A stretch of DNA of 64,000 bases from Forficula auricularia (lineage: Eukaryota > Arthropoda > Insecta > Dermaptera > Forficulidae). The stretch covers positions 6,671-70,670 of the forward strand of contig JALMQS010000105.1 of NCBI GenBank assembly GCA_024734495.1. Reading direction: 5' to 3'. Below, in pieces: positions 43,026-54,917 of this stretch. Both the position numbers and the translations under genes were made by a program. Numbering within the stretch: the stretch's first letter is position 1; each line of letters starts with the position of its first letter. The notes under the pieces are model-generated. The model did no database searches and had not been told where the DNA came from. It worked only from the letters and a program-made list of their open reading frames with translations.

Positions 43026-43575
43026 GGGGCATAAAGACCTACCACATTATGAAGAGGTATAAAAAATGAAAAAAATTAACTAGAAAAAAACTGAATATAT
43101 TTTTTTAAAATTTGTTTTAACCATTATATCAGAAGAAAAAGAGGGGGGAGGGGGCTCAATAATGAAAATTCTAGCCCTTTCGACCAAACTCAACCAAATT
43201 CTGTATATATATTTTGTGGACCCCCAGAAGGCTAGAAATGCAAAAACTAACCACCCAAAATAGGGGCGGGGGTCAAAAATGAAAATTTTAGCCCTTTAGA
43301 CCAAACTATGTATACACAATTTGGTTAGTTTTTGCATTTCTAGCCTCCGGAGGGTCCACAGGATATGTATAGGAAATTTGGTTGAGTTTGGTCAAAAGGG
43401 CTAGAATTTTCATTTTTGACCCCCTCCCCTTTTTTTTTTGTCTGATAATATTTAAAACACATTAAAAAAAAAATATATATTTTCTTTTTAAAAATATATT
43501 CAGTTTTTTTCTAGTTAAATTTTTTCATTTGTTATACCTCTTCAAAATGTGGTAGATCTTTATGCCCCACCCTGA
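43019..43575. repeat. ~560-bp palindrome made of Family A-type units
   Basis: The outer arms agggtggggcataaagac and gtctttatgccccaccct (allowing one change) enclose units of gggggtcaaaaatgaaaat in opposite orientations around about 43300. Confidence 0.75.
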
Positions 43576-43614
43576 ATAATAAAAATAATCTATAATATCT
43601 CGGATATAGTAGAG

Positions 43615-43975
43615 TGCTACAGAAGAATTATGAACATCAAATGGATGGATAAAATTACAAATGAAGAAGTTCTTGGAAGAATCGGTGAAAGAAGATCCTT
43701 GTGGAAGTGTCTGAAGAAAAGAAGAGGTCAGATGATGGGGAACACACTGAGGCACGGGGGACTGCTTAGGGATATCTTGGAGGGGGAGGTGGGAGAGAAA
43801 AGGGGAAGGGGAAGGCCCAGATTAGAATATTTCAACCAAATAATTGGGATATGGGATGAGAGACATTTAGAGAGGTTAAACAGTTGGCGGGGGACAGAGT
43901 CGAATGGAGACGGATTGTTGCATCAAACCAGTCTTAGGACTGTATACTCAATGATGATGAGTAGAGTAGACTCTC
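43615..43975 (+). pseudogene. RTE-like LINE ORF2 C-terminus, second copy
   Basis: An open frame of about 100 codons is homologous to 9540-9890: MNIKWMDKITNEEVLGRI, GNTLRHGGLLRDILEGEVG, GRGRPRLEYFNQIIGIWD. It is better preserved than the first copy and ends at the same tactcaatgatgatga. It is 5'-truncated at about 43612 and lacks RT motifs. The frame continues past the element end into unrelated sequence. Confidence 0.85.
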
Positions 43976-43979
43976 TTCA

Positions 43980-45110
43980 ATTCCCTATAATAAATAGTAC
44001 TTATAATAGTCAGTACAGTTTAGGAACAGAAAATTTATCAAAAAATCGAGTAATTATTTTTTTAAAAATGATTTATTATTAAAATCAATCCACTCTTTAC
44101 AAAAATATAAGAAGCAAACTTAAGAATTGTAGATTAATTGCAGTCAGAATCGCATTAGGCCTGCTTTATTAAAACCAATTTTGTTCCACTGTTACTCTTG
44201 ATTATTTTTTAGTTGGATCCTAAAATCTTTAATTTTACATTAACATACTAATCTACAATATTGAATTTTCTATTTTTATTATTTAATATATTTTTCTTTC
44301 ATAGTCTATTCTACTATATTTTAAGAGGTAAAATTTGTTTCATATATGTGTGATAGTGGCGACTTAATCCTGGACGTTGCTGCGCCCTAAATCGAGGTTC
44401 GGTTCGGTTTCTGAAGTCTGTGGAATAGAGACATTACATCTCTTCTGAAAATCGGCTGAAAGATTTTTTTTTTATTGAATGAGGGAATAACTTTAGAGCT
44501 GTCCTATCTGATTCGCAATTTCGATTTGCGGATGCAAGTTCCCCCTTCCCCAACCAAACTCTGAAATAGACACTATACCATAGTTATAAATATGAATAAA
44601 TAAAAAAAATTAAATAGTCATAGGTGCTGTCTAGGGTAAAAAAAAAATTAAATTAAATATTAATTGGAGCGTTTATTGAAAAATATGATTATGACCAAAA
44701 AAATACGTGAAAATTAAATTTTACTAATAATGCGAATTGGAGATATATATATATATTAATTTGAATTAAAATTACAAAAATGTTATTAGTGAAATTTAAC
44801 AATAGAAAAAAAACTATTAACAAAAAAAATAGAAAAAATAGCTCAAACAATTATCTGGACACAAAATGGTGTGTCCAGTTCTCCAAGGAATCTTCTTCAG
44901 TAGGGCTCCCTGGAGTGGTTTCGGGCCCAATCTTCTTGGTGACAATCCCAAAAATGGCCAAAGGCGAATAGTATAGGTTGCGAATAATATCGACCATAAA
45001 AAGAGTTTAGGCAAAAAATCCGAATCATATCTTCAAAAAAAAATCAAAGATGTATAATTGTTTCATTCAAAAATATATCAAGTCCTGCCTGCTTGAAGGC
45101 TGAGGCATCA
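43980..45110. other. Unassigned AT-rich stretch
   Basis: No gene or repeat was recognised apart from a TA run near 44740. The short opposed frames at 44780-45014 are not recognisable. Confidence 0.4.
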
Positions 45111-45121
45111 GTTCTCTAGAT

Positions 45122-46256
45122 CAGTGGTTCTTAACCTTTTATTAGTCGCGGCCCCCTTAAAATCCGAAAGTATATTCGCGGGCCCCTTAAAATTCTAAAT
45201 TATTTTCGCTGCCAGTACCCCCCCCCCCCATTAGGTAACATACTCGTAATTACTCGTACAAAAAAAACTCTCAAATGTAACAATAATTCATAAATGTTGT
45301 TGAATACACTCCACTAATTTGTCTATTCGCACTTCAATTGCGTTACTTAAAGCTATTCGCATGCAAGAGTCTATTCGGAGTCAATTACGTTGATTCGTTT
45401 TAATATTGACCATTGTGGAAAATCCCTTTTCGCACAGATATGTGGAAGCAAAAGGCAATAAATGTTGTATGGCGATGGTGAACAGGTGTGGATATTCCTT
45501 CCGAATATGTATCCAAAATTGTACCAAACTTTTTTCTTGAAAAGTGAATTCAAACTTAAATCCTTTATCAATTCAATCAGAGTGTCATCATGGGTTGGTG
45601 ATAAATTGGTATTATCCCAGTTATTATAGGGATCTCGAATCCACAATTTTCTGCTATCAATTTCATTATTTGGAAAATATTTGTCAAATTTTTCAATTAA
45701 TTTTTTGGAGATGACATTGAATTAAATAATTTGTATGTTCTTTATCAAATTCATCAATTATCTGTAATCATTTGAAAATAATTTGGAAACTTTTAAAAAC
45801 ATTCGAACGAAGTTTCATTTTCATCGTCGTCTATTTTATCTCGTCATGGAAAAAATAGTGTGTTGATTTCCTTGCATAGATAAATTTAGTTGCTTTATCA
45901 GATTGTCAGTAATAACATAAATATTCTTGAAAAATAGGTATATTTACAAATGAAAGTATATTTGCTATAGTATAAAAATTATAAACCTAGACTTATAGAA
46001 AATATTTACTCAAGGTTTTATTCAACTTGTGATTTTGTCTGTCTGTCTGTTTGGGTCAAATTTACCTATGCGCTCAACGTTTTCATTTATGGTTATTAAC
46101 CATGTTTAAGAATATTGAGATGTCAATAAATTCATCTGTCACTTACATAATTATGTATCACTTATTAAAACTAGTAACTTATATTTTTTTATTTGTAAAG
46201 ATATAAAAACTTAAAAAATTCTAATATTTTCGCGGCCTCCTTACTAAGAATCGCTG
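45122..46256. mobile_element. hAT transposon remnant
   Basis: The left end CAGTGGTTCTTAACC and, reversed, right end CAGCGATTCTTAGTAA share subterminal CGCGGCC. Flanking 8-mers ctctagat and cactagaa match at six of eight. It contains the C-terminal part of a transposase on the minus strand. Confidence 0.82.
45288..45710 (-). pseudogene. hAT transposase C-terminus
   Basis: The minus-strand reading gives KKLIEKFDKYFPNNEIDSR, KLWIRDPYNNWDNTNLS and LIELIKDLSLNSLF, then after a shift near 45540 QFWIHIRKEYPHLFTIAI, LLPFASTYLCEKGFSTM, a stop and RIALSNAIEVRIDKLVECI. LLPF..TYLCEKGFS is the signature of the hAT C-terminal dimerisation domain in ZBED5/FAM200-like transposases. The DDE catalytic core upstream is gone. 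Confidence 0.85.
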
Positions 46257-46499
46257 CACTAGAACTCTCTCTTCTGGTCCTAACTCGCTTATTCAAGGAG
46301 AGGGGACCCGCCGCTCAATTTCAAACTAGAATATATCGAAATTGAGACAGCGAGCTATTTTCCCTAGGGCTTAGGGCACTAGACCCTTACAATGTGTCTC
46401 CAAATGTGGGATTAGATTCTTCTTTAATTATCGGAGCTTGTTGTCTAGGGTCTAGGGTATTTTTCAAATAAAATAAATAGTGTATTTAATAATAATAAA

Positions 46500-46616
46500 A
46501 TTTTTTTTAGTCACAAACTAATAAAAGACAATAATTTACTGTTTAGTGAATCGATAAAATAAATAATAATAATTAACTGAAAATATTGTCTTTTATTAGT
46601 TTGTGACTAAAAAAAC
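46500..46616. repeat. Small fold-back, 33-bp arms
   Basis: The inverted pair agtcacaaactaataaaaga and tcttttattagtttgtgact is separated by about 45 bp. It has no hammerhead and no clear TSD. Confidence 0.7.
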
Positions 46617-46619
46617 CTT

Positions 46620-47240
46620 TCAATTTAAAAATAATCTTTATTATTATTGTTTTGGAAGAATCATATAATAAATAATAAAGATATAACTTTTATATGTACA
46701 AGTTTCAATAAAGTGTTAATATTCGTTGAGACAGATGAATTGACTAGCTCGATGTTATTCGTTTGAGCTTTGGAACAAGTCAGATGCTCAGCAAGTATTT
46801 TTAGCTAACTAGAGACATCTTTGCATGAAGAGTGGGGACCCCTTGTAATGGTCACGTAATGAGAAATTCTCTGGCCCACCTCAACAGCTGAACGGTTGAA
46901 TTGTCTCTTTTAACGTTAGTAAAAGGGCTGAAGGACTTGTGTCTTCTTGCTAATCGAAATAAATGAATACATTTAGAAAGTCATTGTATGTGTCTGCTTA
47001 AAAAAAAGTCCCTGCATTAAATCGGTCCCACATACAGCGGCGGTTTAGATTCGATGACGCCCTAGGCCCTGTCCAACGTGCCGCCCTTTTTTCTAAGTAA
47101 ATGCGATTGTCAAAATTATATGGCTAATTATCAAATATTCAAACTATCAAATATTATTTTAAATATAACTGTTTATTGGTTGACATAAATTTTTCAAAAA
47201 TAATTTCAAATGTATAATTAAAGTTTTGAGCATATTTTTT
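46620..47240. other. Unassigned stretch
   Basis: A possible hAT-like end (cagcggcggtttagattcga) lies near 47036. No gene was recognised. Confidence 0.35.
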
Positions 47241-47249
47241 TGAAAATAG

Positions 47250-47770
47250 TTGGTAATTTTTTCAAAAAATCAGCTCGGGTTCAGATTAACCAAGATGTAT
47301 TTTAAAGAGAAAGAATTAAATCAATCTTTTTCAGACAAATTCTAAGATTTTAGTAGAAATATTATTAAATTGCGATATCAGAGGTGATTCATCCTCCCAG
47401 GAGTCGAACCTGAGAACCAACACGCTATCAGTGCAGTTAGTTCACACCCTCGAGACAAAAACCTCTCTGAATCGTAATATATGATGTAAGCACAGAAATT
47501 TTTCACTCCATTCTTCTAGAACGGAAATAAAAAATTTAGCTTAAAATCAAAAAAATGTTTTTCATTAAGTCCTCGTATTTAAATGTATAAGTAAAGTTTT
47601 CGAGCATCTTTTTTTTGAAAATAGTTGGTAATTTTTTTCAAAAATCAGCTCGGGTTCAGATTAACCAAGATGTCTTTTAAGAAGAGAAAGAATTAATTAA
47701 TAATATTTCTACTAAAATCTTAGAATTTGTCCGAAAAAAATTGATTTAATTCTTTCTCTTTAAAATAATT
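47250..47770. repeat. Direct and inverted repeat complex with tRNA-like insert
   Basis: Blocks near 47255-47300 and 47620-47690 are direct copies (cagctcgggttcagattaac). Blocks 47296-47367 and 47699-47763 are inverted (taagattttagtagaaatat). Between them, 47390-47455 on the minus strand has B-box-like AGGTTCGACTCC. Confidence 0.55.
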
Positions 47771-48194
47771 TCAAATATAAATTACTAATTCAAATATAAT
47801 TTTCCGTAATAAATAGTAAATACATTTTTTTAATTAACTCATGAGATCAATTTCTTCTCTTTCTAGCTTTGGTTCGCGCGAAAACGTCGATTATATCGCC
47901 GTAATCAATTCCTTGCACTAATTTAGCCTCGATAGGCAATAATGCGAAGTGCATATCTTGAATCTTGACCAATACTTCCACACAAATAGTTTTTTACCCT
48001 TTTCAGGGTGGAAAAAGATCTTTCTCCGGAACAATTTGTAGCTGGAATGCTTAAAAATTCTTAGTGCAATGTCTGCATTAGGGTAAACATTGCTAAGATT
48101 ACATGAATGTAATATTTTGTATATATTTTGTCCGAGCGCAAGTCATCAGTATTTTCAAATAAATCTTTCAGTTGATAGTGTAGGTGAATACATT

Positions 48195-48690
48195 CATTTC
48201 ATGAGGTTGTTCTCTGCTTGATGCAAATAAACATATACATACAATACACCAAATATAAATAAATAATTCAACTCTCCTTTAGTTCACTGAGAAATTATTT
48301 AATTTTATATAGTCAGAAGCTTGATTGGTAAAATTTTTCTATGATATAGTTGGGGGTAATCACTATACTTGATAATATCAATTTTTTAAATATATGCCTA
48401 GGTGTATAAATATATAATTTACTTGTTAGAGACTAATAATTTCGAAGATTAGACCTTCATTATCAGCCTTTTTAACTACAATATAAATATTTTATTTGTT
48501 ATTTTTCATGAGTTAAAATACTCGATCGGATGTATTATATTTCATTTTTATGTAATGAGGAGTTGGTCACACAACAAACCAATGTCTGCATCAAACGAAA
48601 CGTAGGCAACCTTAGTGATTTATTTATATGAATCAACAACTTTGCTACTCTTGGCTAAAACCAAAACTTTTCACTTAAAATCTGTTCGTT
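48195..48690. mobile_element. Old PLE-I relic
   Basis: The left arm (ttgttctctgcttgatgcaa), a degenerate minus-strand hammerhead at 48429-48468 (CUGAUAA, GAAAU) and a tail (ctttgctactcttggctaaa) are all mutated. An unrelated tract with acgaaacgtaggc lies between. Confidence 0.55.
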
Positions 48691-49011
48691 TTCTTGCACT
48701 CTTGTTTGGAAGTAATCTCTGAAACTACTAAATCAATTTCTAAGAATTTCGAACAATATATGAAACCATATTTACTCGTGAGTCATTTTAAGCGAAAATA
48801 ACATTTGAAAATTCTGAAAAGCCATTCTCAATACAAATAAGCCTTCTAGCTTAATATTCCGTCTCACGTAAAGCGTGCCTATTATTGACGCTAATTATAC
48901 TACCTTATACTATATTATAATAAGTAAATAAAAGAAGTACATTTTATTGTATCATTTCACTTGAACACAACAAAAGATGAAAGCATACTCCGCAATTCTT
49001 TATGTAAAAAT

Positions 49012-49163
49012 CAAAAATTGTTTAATAAAGAATTCAAAACGTTTCGGGAAAAATGTTTCTCCTTATCATTTGAAAAATTGAAAGCAATTATTTTTCAAAT
49101 TTTAAAGTGATTATTGGAGAATTTCTCCCGAAAAGTTTTGAATTCTTATTAAACATTTTTCGA
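49012..49163. repeat. Fold-back with cccgaaacgtttt ends (PLE-like)
   Basis: Arms aataaagaattcaaaacg and, reversed, ttttgaattcttattaaac. Each arm holds a hammerhead-like 3' half (CCCGAAACGUU), but the CUGANGA core is lost. Related to 320-350. Confidence 0.55.
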
Positions 49164-49522
49164 TTATTTTTATAAAGAATTTATTTTCAAATATTCATCA
49201 TTATAGATAGATTTCAAGTTTTCAAATAATATTATGTATTGTTGTCTCCAGGGTCCTAAAAATGCTCTAAAAGACATTGATTTGTTAATCAGTTAAATAA
49301 CACTAAATATAATATATATAAAGATACTTAAATCTTTGTTGTCACTAAATATAATGTTTAAAACTTCAGTAATGAAGCTGTTGAAGCTTTTATTTTTGTG
49401 ATTAAATTTTTTATGAGTTGAAATTTTTTAAATCATAACATACTTGAGAACGATCCCAGAATAAGTCAATCGAAACGTCGTAGTTTTATTCTATTGTTTA
49501 ATGTACAATAAATAAATAATTA

Positions 49523-50017
49523 GTACCTGGCTACCGAGCGATGCTCGGTAACTTTTTGCTTCAGTTAAAATCTATATATATTATATAGTACACGCCCCCT
49601 GGACCCCATAACGTATAATTATTTTTTTAATTAAATAACAATTTATCGAATTTGTGGGATTTAAAACTTGATTTATAATCAATTAAATTGCCTAACTTTT
49701 AATATATATATTTATATTTGTAATGATCTTTTTGTGGGATTTAAAAATTAAAAAAAAAAAAAAACAATTATTAAAAGGAAATTGAATAAAAATGTAATTA
49801 TACATTTTTATCGAGAGAACCACCAGTGAATAATTATTTCAATTAACAAAAAACCCATCAAAAACAACTAAGCCGAAGATGAGACCGTGACAGATCGAAA
49901 TTTCAACCCAAAAACCCCCTAACCCTTGAATTTCATTCAAGTCAGTTACAGCACGTTTTCGAGAAACCGATTCCTCTCTTCTTCTCTCTCTCTCTTCTCT
50001 CTCTCTCTCTCTCTCTC

Positions 50018-50062
<45 letters not shown>

Positions 50063-50092
50063 AGAATTGCTCGTTTAATATAATACGATAAT
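49523..50092. mobile_element. Helitron-like or unknown element, copy 2
   Basis: Same ends and hairpin (CCGAGCGATGCTCGG) as 34526-35290. A CT run and TA run lie at 49980-50060. The 49839-50063 frame is an artefact of these microsatellites. Confidence 0.6.
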
Positions 50093-50865
50093 TAATTATG
50101 TGTGATTTTAATAAAATTTCAACTCTTAAAACTTAGTTGGTTCAAAATAACTGACTAAATAAGCACATATATTAAATGTATGTATGCATTGGCAAAATGG
50201 GCTTCGATCCAGAGATCATAAAAAATAGCATTTTTAATTAAAAGTATAATTATTTAAAAAACATTTTTTTTAATATTATAAAATTTGGATTATTAATGCT
50301 CTAGTGAGATTTTCCCCCTGTTTCATTTTCCTTAATATTGCCCCACCCTTCGAATAGCTATATGTAATTAATAAATGAATTAATAAGATTACTTTTCCAC
50401 TTGTGATTAATTCCTATGCACTTTTCGATTTAGATGTTTTTTTTTCACTTAGAGATATTAATAAAAATATTAGCGTATTCAATTATCTCACAAGCAGTGT
50501 TTTTCAATTATTCTCTTCACTTATCTTTTTTGACATGGTATTTTTTATGCTAGCGACTATTTATATATTATATTTCTATAATATACTATATATGTAATTA
50601 AATCTAAGGATTATTAAATGTATTTTATGCTACTTAATAAAATAATTTAATTATAATTTCTCACTGTTGAAAATTTAACTTTAATTTCGAATGTTGATTT
50701 CCGTCGTTCTTATCTTGTATTATAAAATCAAAGACAAAGGAGATGGATATAATATAACGACATCGATTATTTGGCCAAGTTAATGCACATTTTGAGAGTG
50801 ATCTTTCTGAGATTCGAAACGTTAAATTAAGATCAAATAAACTAACTTTTTTGACTGTTATATGT
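50093..50865. other. AT-rich stretch without a gene
   Basis: No frame or repeat was recognised with confidence. A scrap ttcgaaacgttaaattaag near 50815 resembles hammerhead 3' halves. Confidence 0.4.
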
Positions 50866-50985
50866 TTAATCTTTAAAGAATTTGGTGTCGGTTCTAGGTG
50901 AAACATTTTAATAGATAATAAGTAATAAATATATTTTTCTAGGTGGGTTTCACAAATAAAACAAATATATTTTTTGAGTTTTTAT

Positions 50986-51024
50986 CTCGATATATATTTC
51001 GGGTTATGAGCCCATCATCAGGAG
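50986..51024 (-). ncRNA. Hammerhead ribozyme, PLE class II, intact
   Basis: Stem I CUC/GAG, core CUGAUGA, one unpaired U, stem II GGG/CCC with loop CUCAUAA, GAAA, palindromic AUAUAU stem III and triplet AUC. All invariant bases are present; stem II is short. Confidence 0.75.
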
Positions 51025-51130
51025 TTACAAAATAAAACTATAATATGTATAAGTATAATATAATAAGTAAAAATATAATTTTCTAGGTGGGTTTCACAAA
51101 TAAAACAAATATATGTTTTGAGTTTTTTAT

Positions 51131-51169
51131 CTCGATATATATTTCGGGTTATGAGCCCATCATCAGGAG
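51131..51169 (-). ncRNA. Hammerhead ribozyme, PLE class II, intact (tandem partner)
   Basis: Identical to 50986-51024 over all 39 bases and in the same orientation, 145 nt away. Confidence 0.75.
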
Positions 51170-51444
51170 TTACAAACGAAAACTCAAAACATATATTTGT
51201 TTTATTTGTGAAAGGCACCTAGAAAAATATATTTTTACTTATTTATCTGTTATATGTTTGTATAATGTTCTTATTGTTTCTTGTAAATGTTTTTCTTCAT
51301 ATTTATTGTAAGAAAATAGTTTAATTTCAAATAAACATTTAAGCTGAGCACTATGAAATTAATTTGATTACTTATACCTGCTGAGTTTTTTATCTTGAGA
51401 CAGTCTTATAACTCAAAAACATTTGAATTATTTAAGTATAAAAA

Positions 51445-51920
51445 AGTTTCAAATAAAAGTTTATTTACATCTAAGGGGGAAACTAAACTACACTATTGTT
51501 TGTAGACCTAGAACAAGCTTTCAAGGGTATTTCGAGGTCAAGTTCTGTTTTTTAACTGGAAACATATTTTGCTTTACATTTCCTAAATATACATAAAAAA
51601 ACTAAACAACTTTCATTAGAACTATTTATTCTTATTATTTGATAATTAAGTTAAATAATTGTTAAAAATAATTATTTAGATTTTTTGAGATCTAATTGAT
51701 TTAATATTTTTTGTTATTTGATGTCGTATAAAAAATAGTTCTTATTAAAGTTGTTCAGTTTTTTTTGTAAATTTAGGCTATGTAAAGAATATATATATAA
51801 GTTTCCATTTAAAAAACAGAACTTGACCTTGAAATATCCTTGGAAGCTTGTTCTAGGTCGACAAACAATAGCGTAGTATTAGTTTCCCCTTGATATAAAT
51901 AAACTTATATTTGAAACTTT
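51445..51920. repeat. ~475-bp palindrome
   Basis: The arms contain gtttcaaataaaagtttatt and aataaacttatatttgaaac, and tttcgaggtcaagttctgtt and aacagaacttgaccttgaaa. The centre lies near 51680. No gene or TSD was identified. Confidence 0.7.
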
Positions 51921-52112
51921 TTTTCATATAATGCACTGTTTTGAGTTATAAGTGAGCATTATATACATAGTTAATGGTATGTATTTGCCCTAAGAATTTT
52001 TTGAAATTTGTTGGTTTTAATTTGTCACGGTTCTTAAGTTGCAAAATTTCGTTCTAATAATAATGAAACGAGAAGGAGTTAATTAATTAATTTGAATTCA
52101 GTAAAAAGATTT

Positions 52113-52330
52113 TAATGTTGGGCGTCACTCTGGGGTCTGACCTTTCTTGGAATGGCCATATCTCAATCACTGCTAAAGCTGCAGCGTGCAAGCTTGGTCT
52201 CTCTATTTAGGTCTAGTCTCTGTTTTAAGGCCAACCAACTTACACTGTATAAGGCTCAGACCCTCCACCTCTCGATACACCTTTCATCTGTGGAAAGTGG
52301 CCTCCAGATTCTCTTCACATACTGGATTCC
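52113..52330 (+). pseudogene. Non-LTR RT C-terminal fragment, second LINE family
   Basis: The frames read MLGVTLGSDLSWNGHI, then LFRSSLCFKANQLTLYKAQ. This is homologous to but distinct from LINE-J (SMLGVSVASDLSWNEHI; LTIYKAQIRP). It is frameshifted, 5'-truncated, and ends where a SINE begins. Confidence 0.75.
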
Positions 52331-52672
52331 GCCTCCGTGCTGTAATGGCAGAGTATGACTGGCAACCCGAGTCTCGGGTTTGATTCCCGGCTATACCCAT
52401 ACATTTTTTCTTAAGTTTAGGGTCTGGTAATAAAAATTAAGTAGGAGATAAATTTAACCGAATTTATCGTGCGGAGAATTTTACCACTGCTCGGCCCTAA
52501 AACCTTAGCAAATTGGATAATGAATTGTATCTCAAGATTTGAGATTGGCTCGTGATCCCGATTCTTTTCCTTCTGTCTTTCTTTTCACGATGGAGGGGCC
52601 AGCTCATCACAGGCCCTTTAGGGGATCCACCTTCTGGTGTTTCTCCTTCTCACGTCAATATCATTAAAAAAT
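52330..52672 (+). mobile_element. tRNA-derived SINE, family 2
   Basis: The head has a B box, GGGTTTGATTCCCGG, within a tRNA-like stretch (ctgtaatggcagagtatgac). The body (gagataaatttaaccgaatt, gggatccaccttctggtgt) matches 59062-59299. The end is atatcattaaaaaa. Confidence 0.75.
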
Positions 52673-52744
52673 AAGATATGCTAAATAGATACTTATATTT
52701 TTGAAAAGAACATAAATTAATTTTTTTTATGAGTTTGAAACATT

Positions 52745-53060
52745 ATCAGACAAAAATGGGGGGGGGGGGTCAAAAATGAAAATTCTAGCCCTTTCGACCA
52801 AACTCAACCAAATTTTGTATACATATTCTGGCGGGCCACAAAATGATTAGAGAATTAAAAACTAATCCACCCAAAATGGAGGGAGGGTCAAAATAGAAAA
52901 TTCTAGCCCTTGACCAAACTCAACCAAATTTTGTATACATATTCTGTGGACCACAAAATGGTTAGAAATTAAAACTAACCACCCAAATGGAGGGAGGGTC
53001 AAAATGAAAATTCTAGCCCTTTTGACCAAACTCAGCCAAATTCTATACATATTCTGTGGA
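52745..53060 (+). repeat. Tandem Family A-type G-rich units
   Basis: Three units of about 100 bp contain gggagggtcaaaa, gaaaattctagccctt and accaaattttgtatacatat. The terminal regions of Family A are absent. Confidence 0.7.
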
Positions 53061-53454
53061 GGGCTATAAATGCAAAAACTAACCAAATTTTGGATTCAGT
53101 TCTTATTGGATATTTTAGAAATCGATTTTTATTTTCTCTTGTTAATGATGTTCACAATAGTAGCTGAAGATAGAAAACAAGATGGTAGGCAGGGTGGATC
53201 TATATGGACTTTTGATGAGTTTCCAATATTTATGCTTATGTTTCAGATTTCGCAGACGAAAAATCCCAAGATTAGCAGAGTTCCTACAGAAGGTAAAGTT
53301 ATCGCTCTTATTTTTGAAATTATTTATTTAAATTAAAAATAATTCTTCGTTTGTAAATTTAATTTGCATTTAGTCAAGAGAGCGATTGAATCTTTCTGTA
53401 CTCTTCATATGTATAAATTGTATCGTTCGAGTCCTAAAGAACAGGTCTTTCTAT

Positions 53455-53550
53455 CATAACAGAATTAACAAATATTTTAAATGGAATAAAACTTGTCTGA
53501 ACATGCATTCTGAATGCATTCAGATTTTTCTATATCATTAGATAACAGGA
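53455..53550 (+). repeat. Dispersed repeat E
   Basis: Matches 6390-6495 (acatgcattctgaatgcatt). Confidence 0.5.
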
Positions 53551-53569
53551 GTTGTTATTATATCGTTGT

Positions 53570-54000
53570 TGAAAATAGTTGACAAAAATAATTTTAGAAA
53601 AAAACGACTTTAAAAAATAAGAAGAACTGAAAAATCAAAATAATAAAATGCACTAAAAGGTATAAAATAATTATCTAATTTAGCTACAACTAAACGACAA
53701 AGTTTTACATGAAATCACATTTTGAAGTCAGTGCTAAACAAATCTATACAAAGCGAGCTTACGCGATGTTGTCTTCATTACCGTCTTCATGTACACGTAC
53801 GATCCGTCGAGTGCTATTCATAAAATGTATGTTTGGCACCGACATCAAAAAGTGATTTCATGTAAAATTTCGTCGTTTAGTTGTAACTAAATTAGATAAT
53901 TATTTTATACCTTTTAGTGCATTTTATTATTCTGATTTTTCAGTTCTTATTATTTTATTGAAGTTCGGGTTTTTTTCTTCTAAAAATTATTTTCATTTTT
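53570..54000. repeat. Family C palindromic copy
   Basis: The arms contain ataattatctaatttagct and, reversed, aaattagataattattttat around a centre near 53790 with gcgagcttacgcgatgttg. Confidence 0.7.
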
Positions 54001-54319
54001 CTCTGATTTGCTCATAAGAATTGAAGATTTTGTTATTTTGTCATTGATCATATTTAGAACTTGAAGAAATTAATATGGGCTCAATCGGAAGGTACCCCTT
54101 TCCAATAAAAAAATCATTGAAATCGGTCCACATGGAAAAGAAAAATCGACGAACAGACTGAAAAAAAAAAAAACATTCCGATGAATTGATAACCTCTCTC
54201 TTTTTTTGAAGTCGCTTAAAAATAGATTCCAATTTCTTCTTATATTTATATCTTTATTTGCATCAAGTATAGGAACAAACTCATTGATTTCTAGAATATT
54301 TTTAATCATGTATATTACA

Positions 54320-54392
54320 GAAGGGTTGATTTTTACTCCTCAAGAATCGAACCCGAGTGCCAAAATTAGAGCCAATTGACTACCCTGTGATA
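54320..54392 (-). repeat. tRNA-like SINE scrap
   Basis: Minus strand: GGCACTCGGGTTCGATTC, a B-box match, then TTGAGGAG and CAACCCTTCTG. Related to 42945-43025. Confidence 0.5.
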
Positions 54393-54632
54393 TATGTTTA
54401 ATGTATAAGAATTATAAGATACGGAACCCTAACCATGCATGTCCCACTTTCACTTAGCCGGCTTATGCGTTCTTTTTTCCTTCCTAATGTTTTTTCTCAA
54501 AAATTGTTTTTAATAAACACACGAGATGGTTGAATTTGCTTCACAATACAGAAACTAATTTCATCCATATAAAAGAGAAATTATCTTTTTTTATTTTTAT
54601 TTTGCCTGGCAAGCTTTGGCTGCTCAAATGAG

Positions 54633-54917
54633 ATGCTTAATTGCGTTAGCCATCGAACAGACTTCTGCCATCTCGAATCCTCAGGCATTTCATTTGATGA
54701 AACTTGGCTTTTCAATTTAAGTTACTCTCCTACTTCTAAAGCTTCCGTAACTTCAATTTGCATTTCCGGAATTGACTCGCTCCGCACTAACGCTCACAAA
54801 GTCCTTTCTTATCAATCCGAAAATGGAATGTCAATTGTATTTCGGGTTCAAACCAGGGAGATAGAGAACGACGAGGCTTTTATGCTAGAAAAGTTGTCGT
54901 TTATCTCCAGAAATTAG
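54633..54917 (+). CDS. Unidentified 94-codon open frame
   Basis: Starts with ATG at 54633. The second half reads SKASVTSICISGIDSLRTN and SIVFRVQTREIENDEAFML, protein-like and more GC-rich than the flanks. Open sequence extends a little upstream. I do not recognise the family; no membrane segment is seen. A minus-strand frame begins at its 3' end. It may be an exon or a degraded gene. Confidence 0.3.
   Translation: MLNCVSHRTDFCHLESSGISFDETWLFNLSYSPTSKASVTSICISGIDSLRTNAHKVLSYQSENGMSIVFRVQTREIENDEAFMLEKLSFISRN

Larger units (their letters stand above)
50872..51240 (-). mobile_element. PLE-II element with two tandem hammerheads
   Basis: The tail is at left (gaatttggtgtcggttctag, the reverse of the 16140-16892 tail). 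A unit of about 145 bp starting aggtgggtttcacaaataa is repeated head to tail (50941 and 51085), then an inverted arm ends near 51235. Each unit has an intact hammerhead on the minus strand. Confidence 0.8.

Noticed and set aside
48575..48615. ctgcatcaaacgaaacgtagg as a hammerhead
   Set aside because: No CUGANGA core and no pairing for stem II.
49839..50063. Minus-strand frame rich in Tyr-Ile then Arg-Glu
   Set aside because: It is the translation of the adjacent TA and CT microsatellites.
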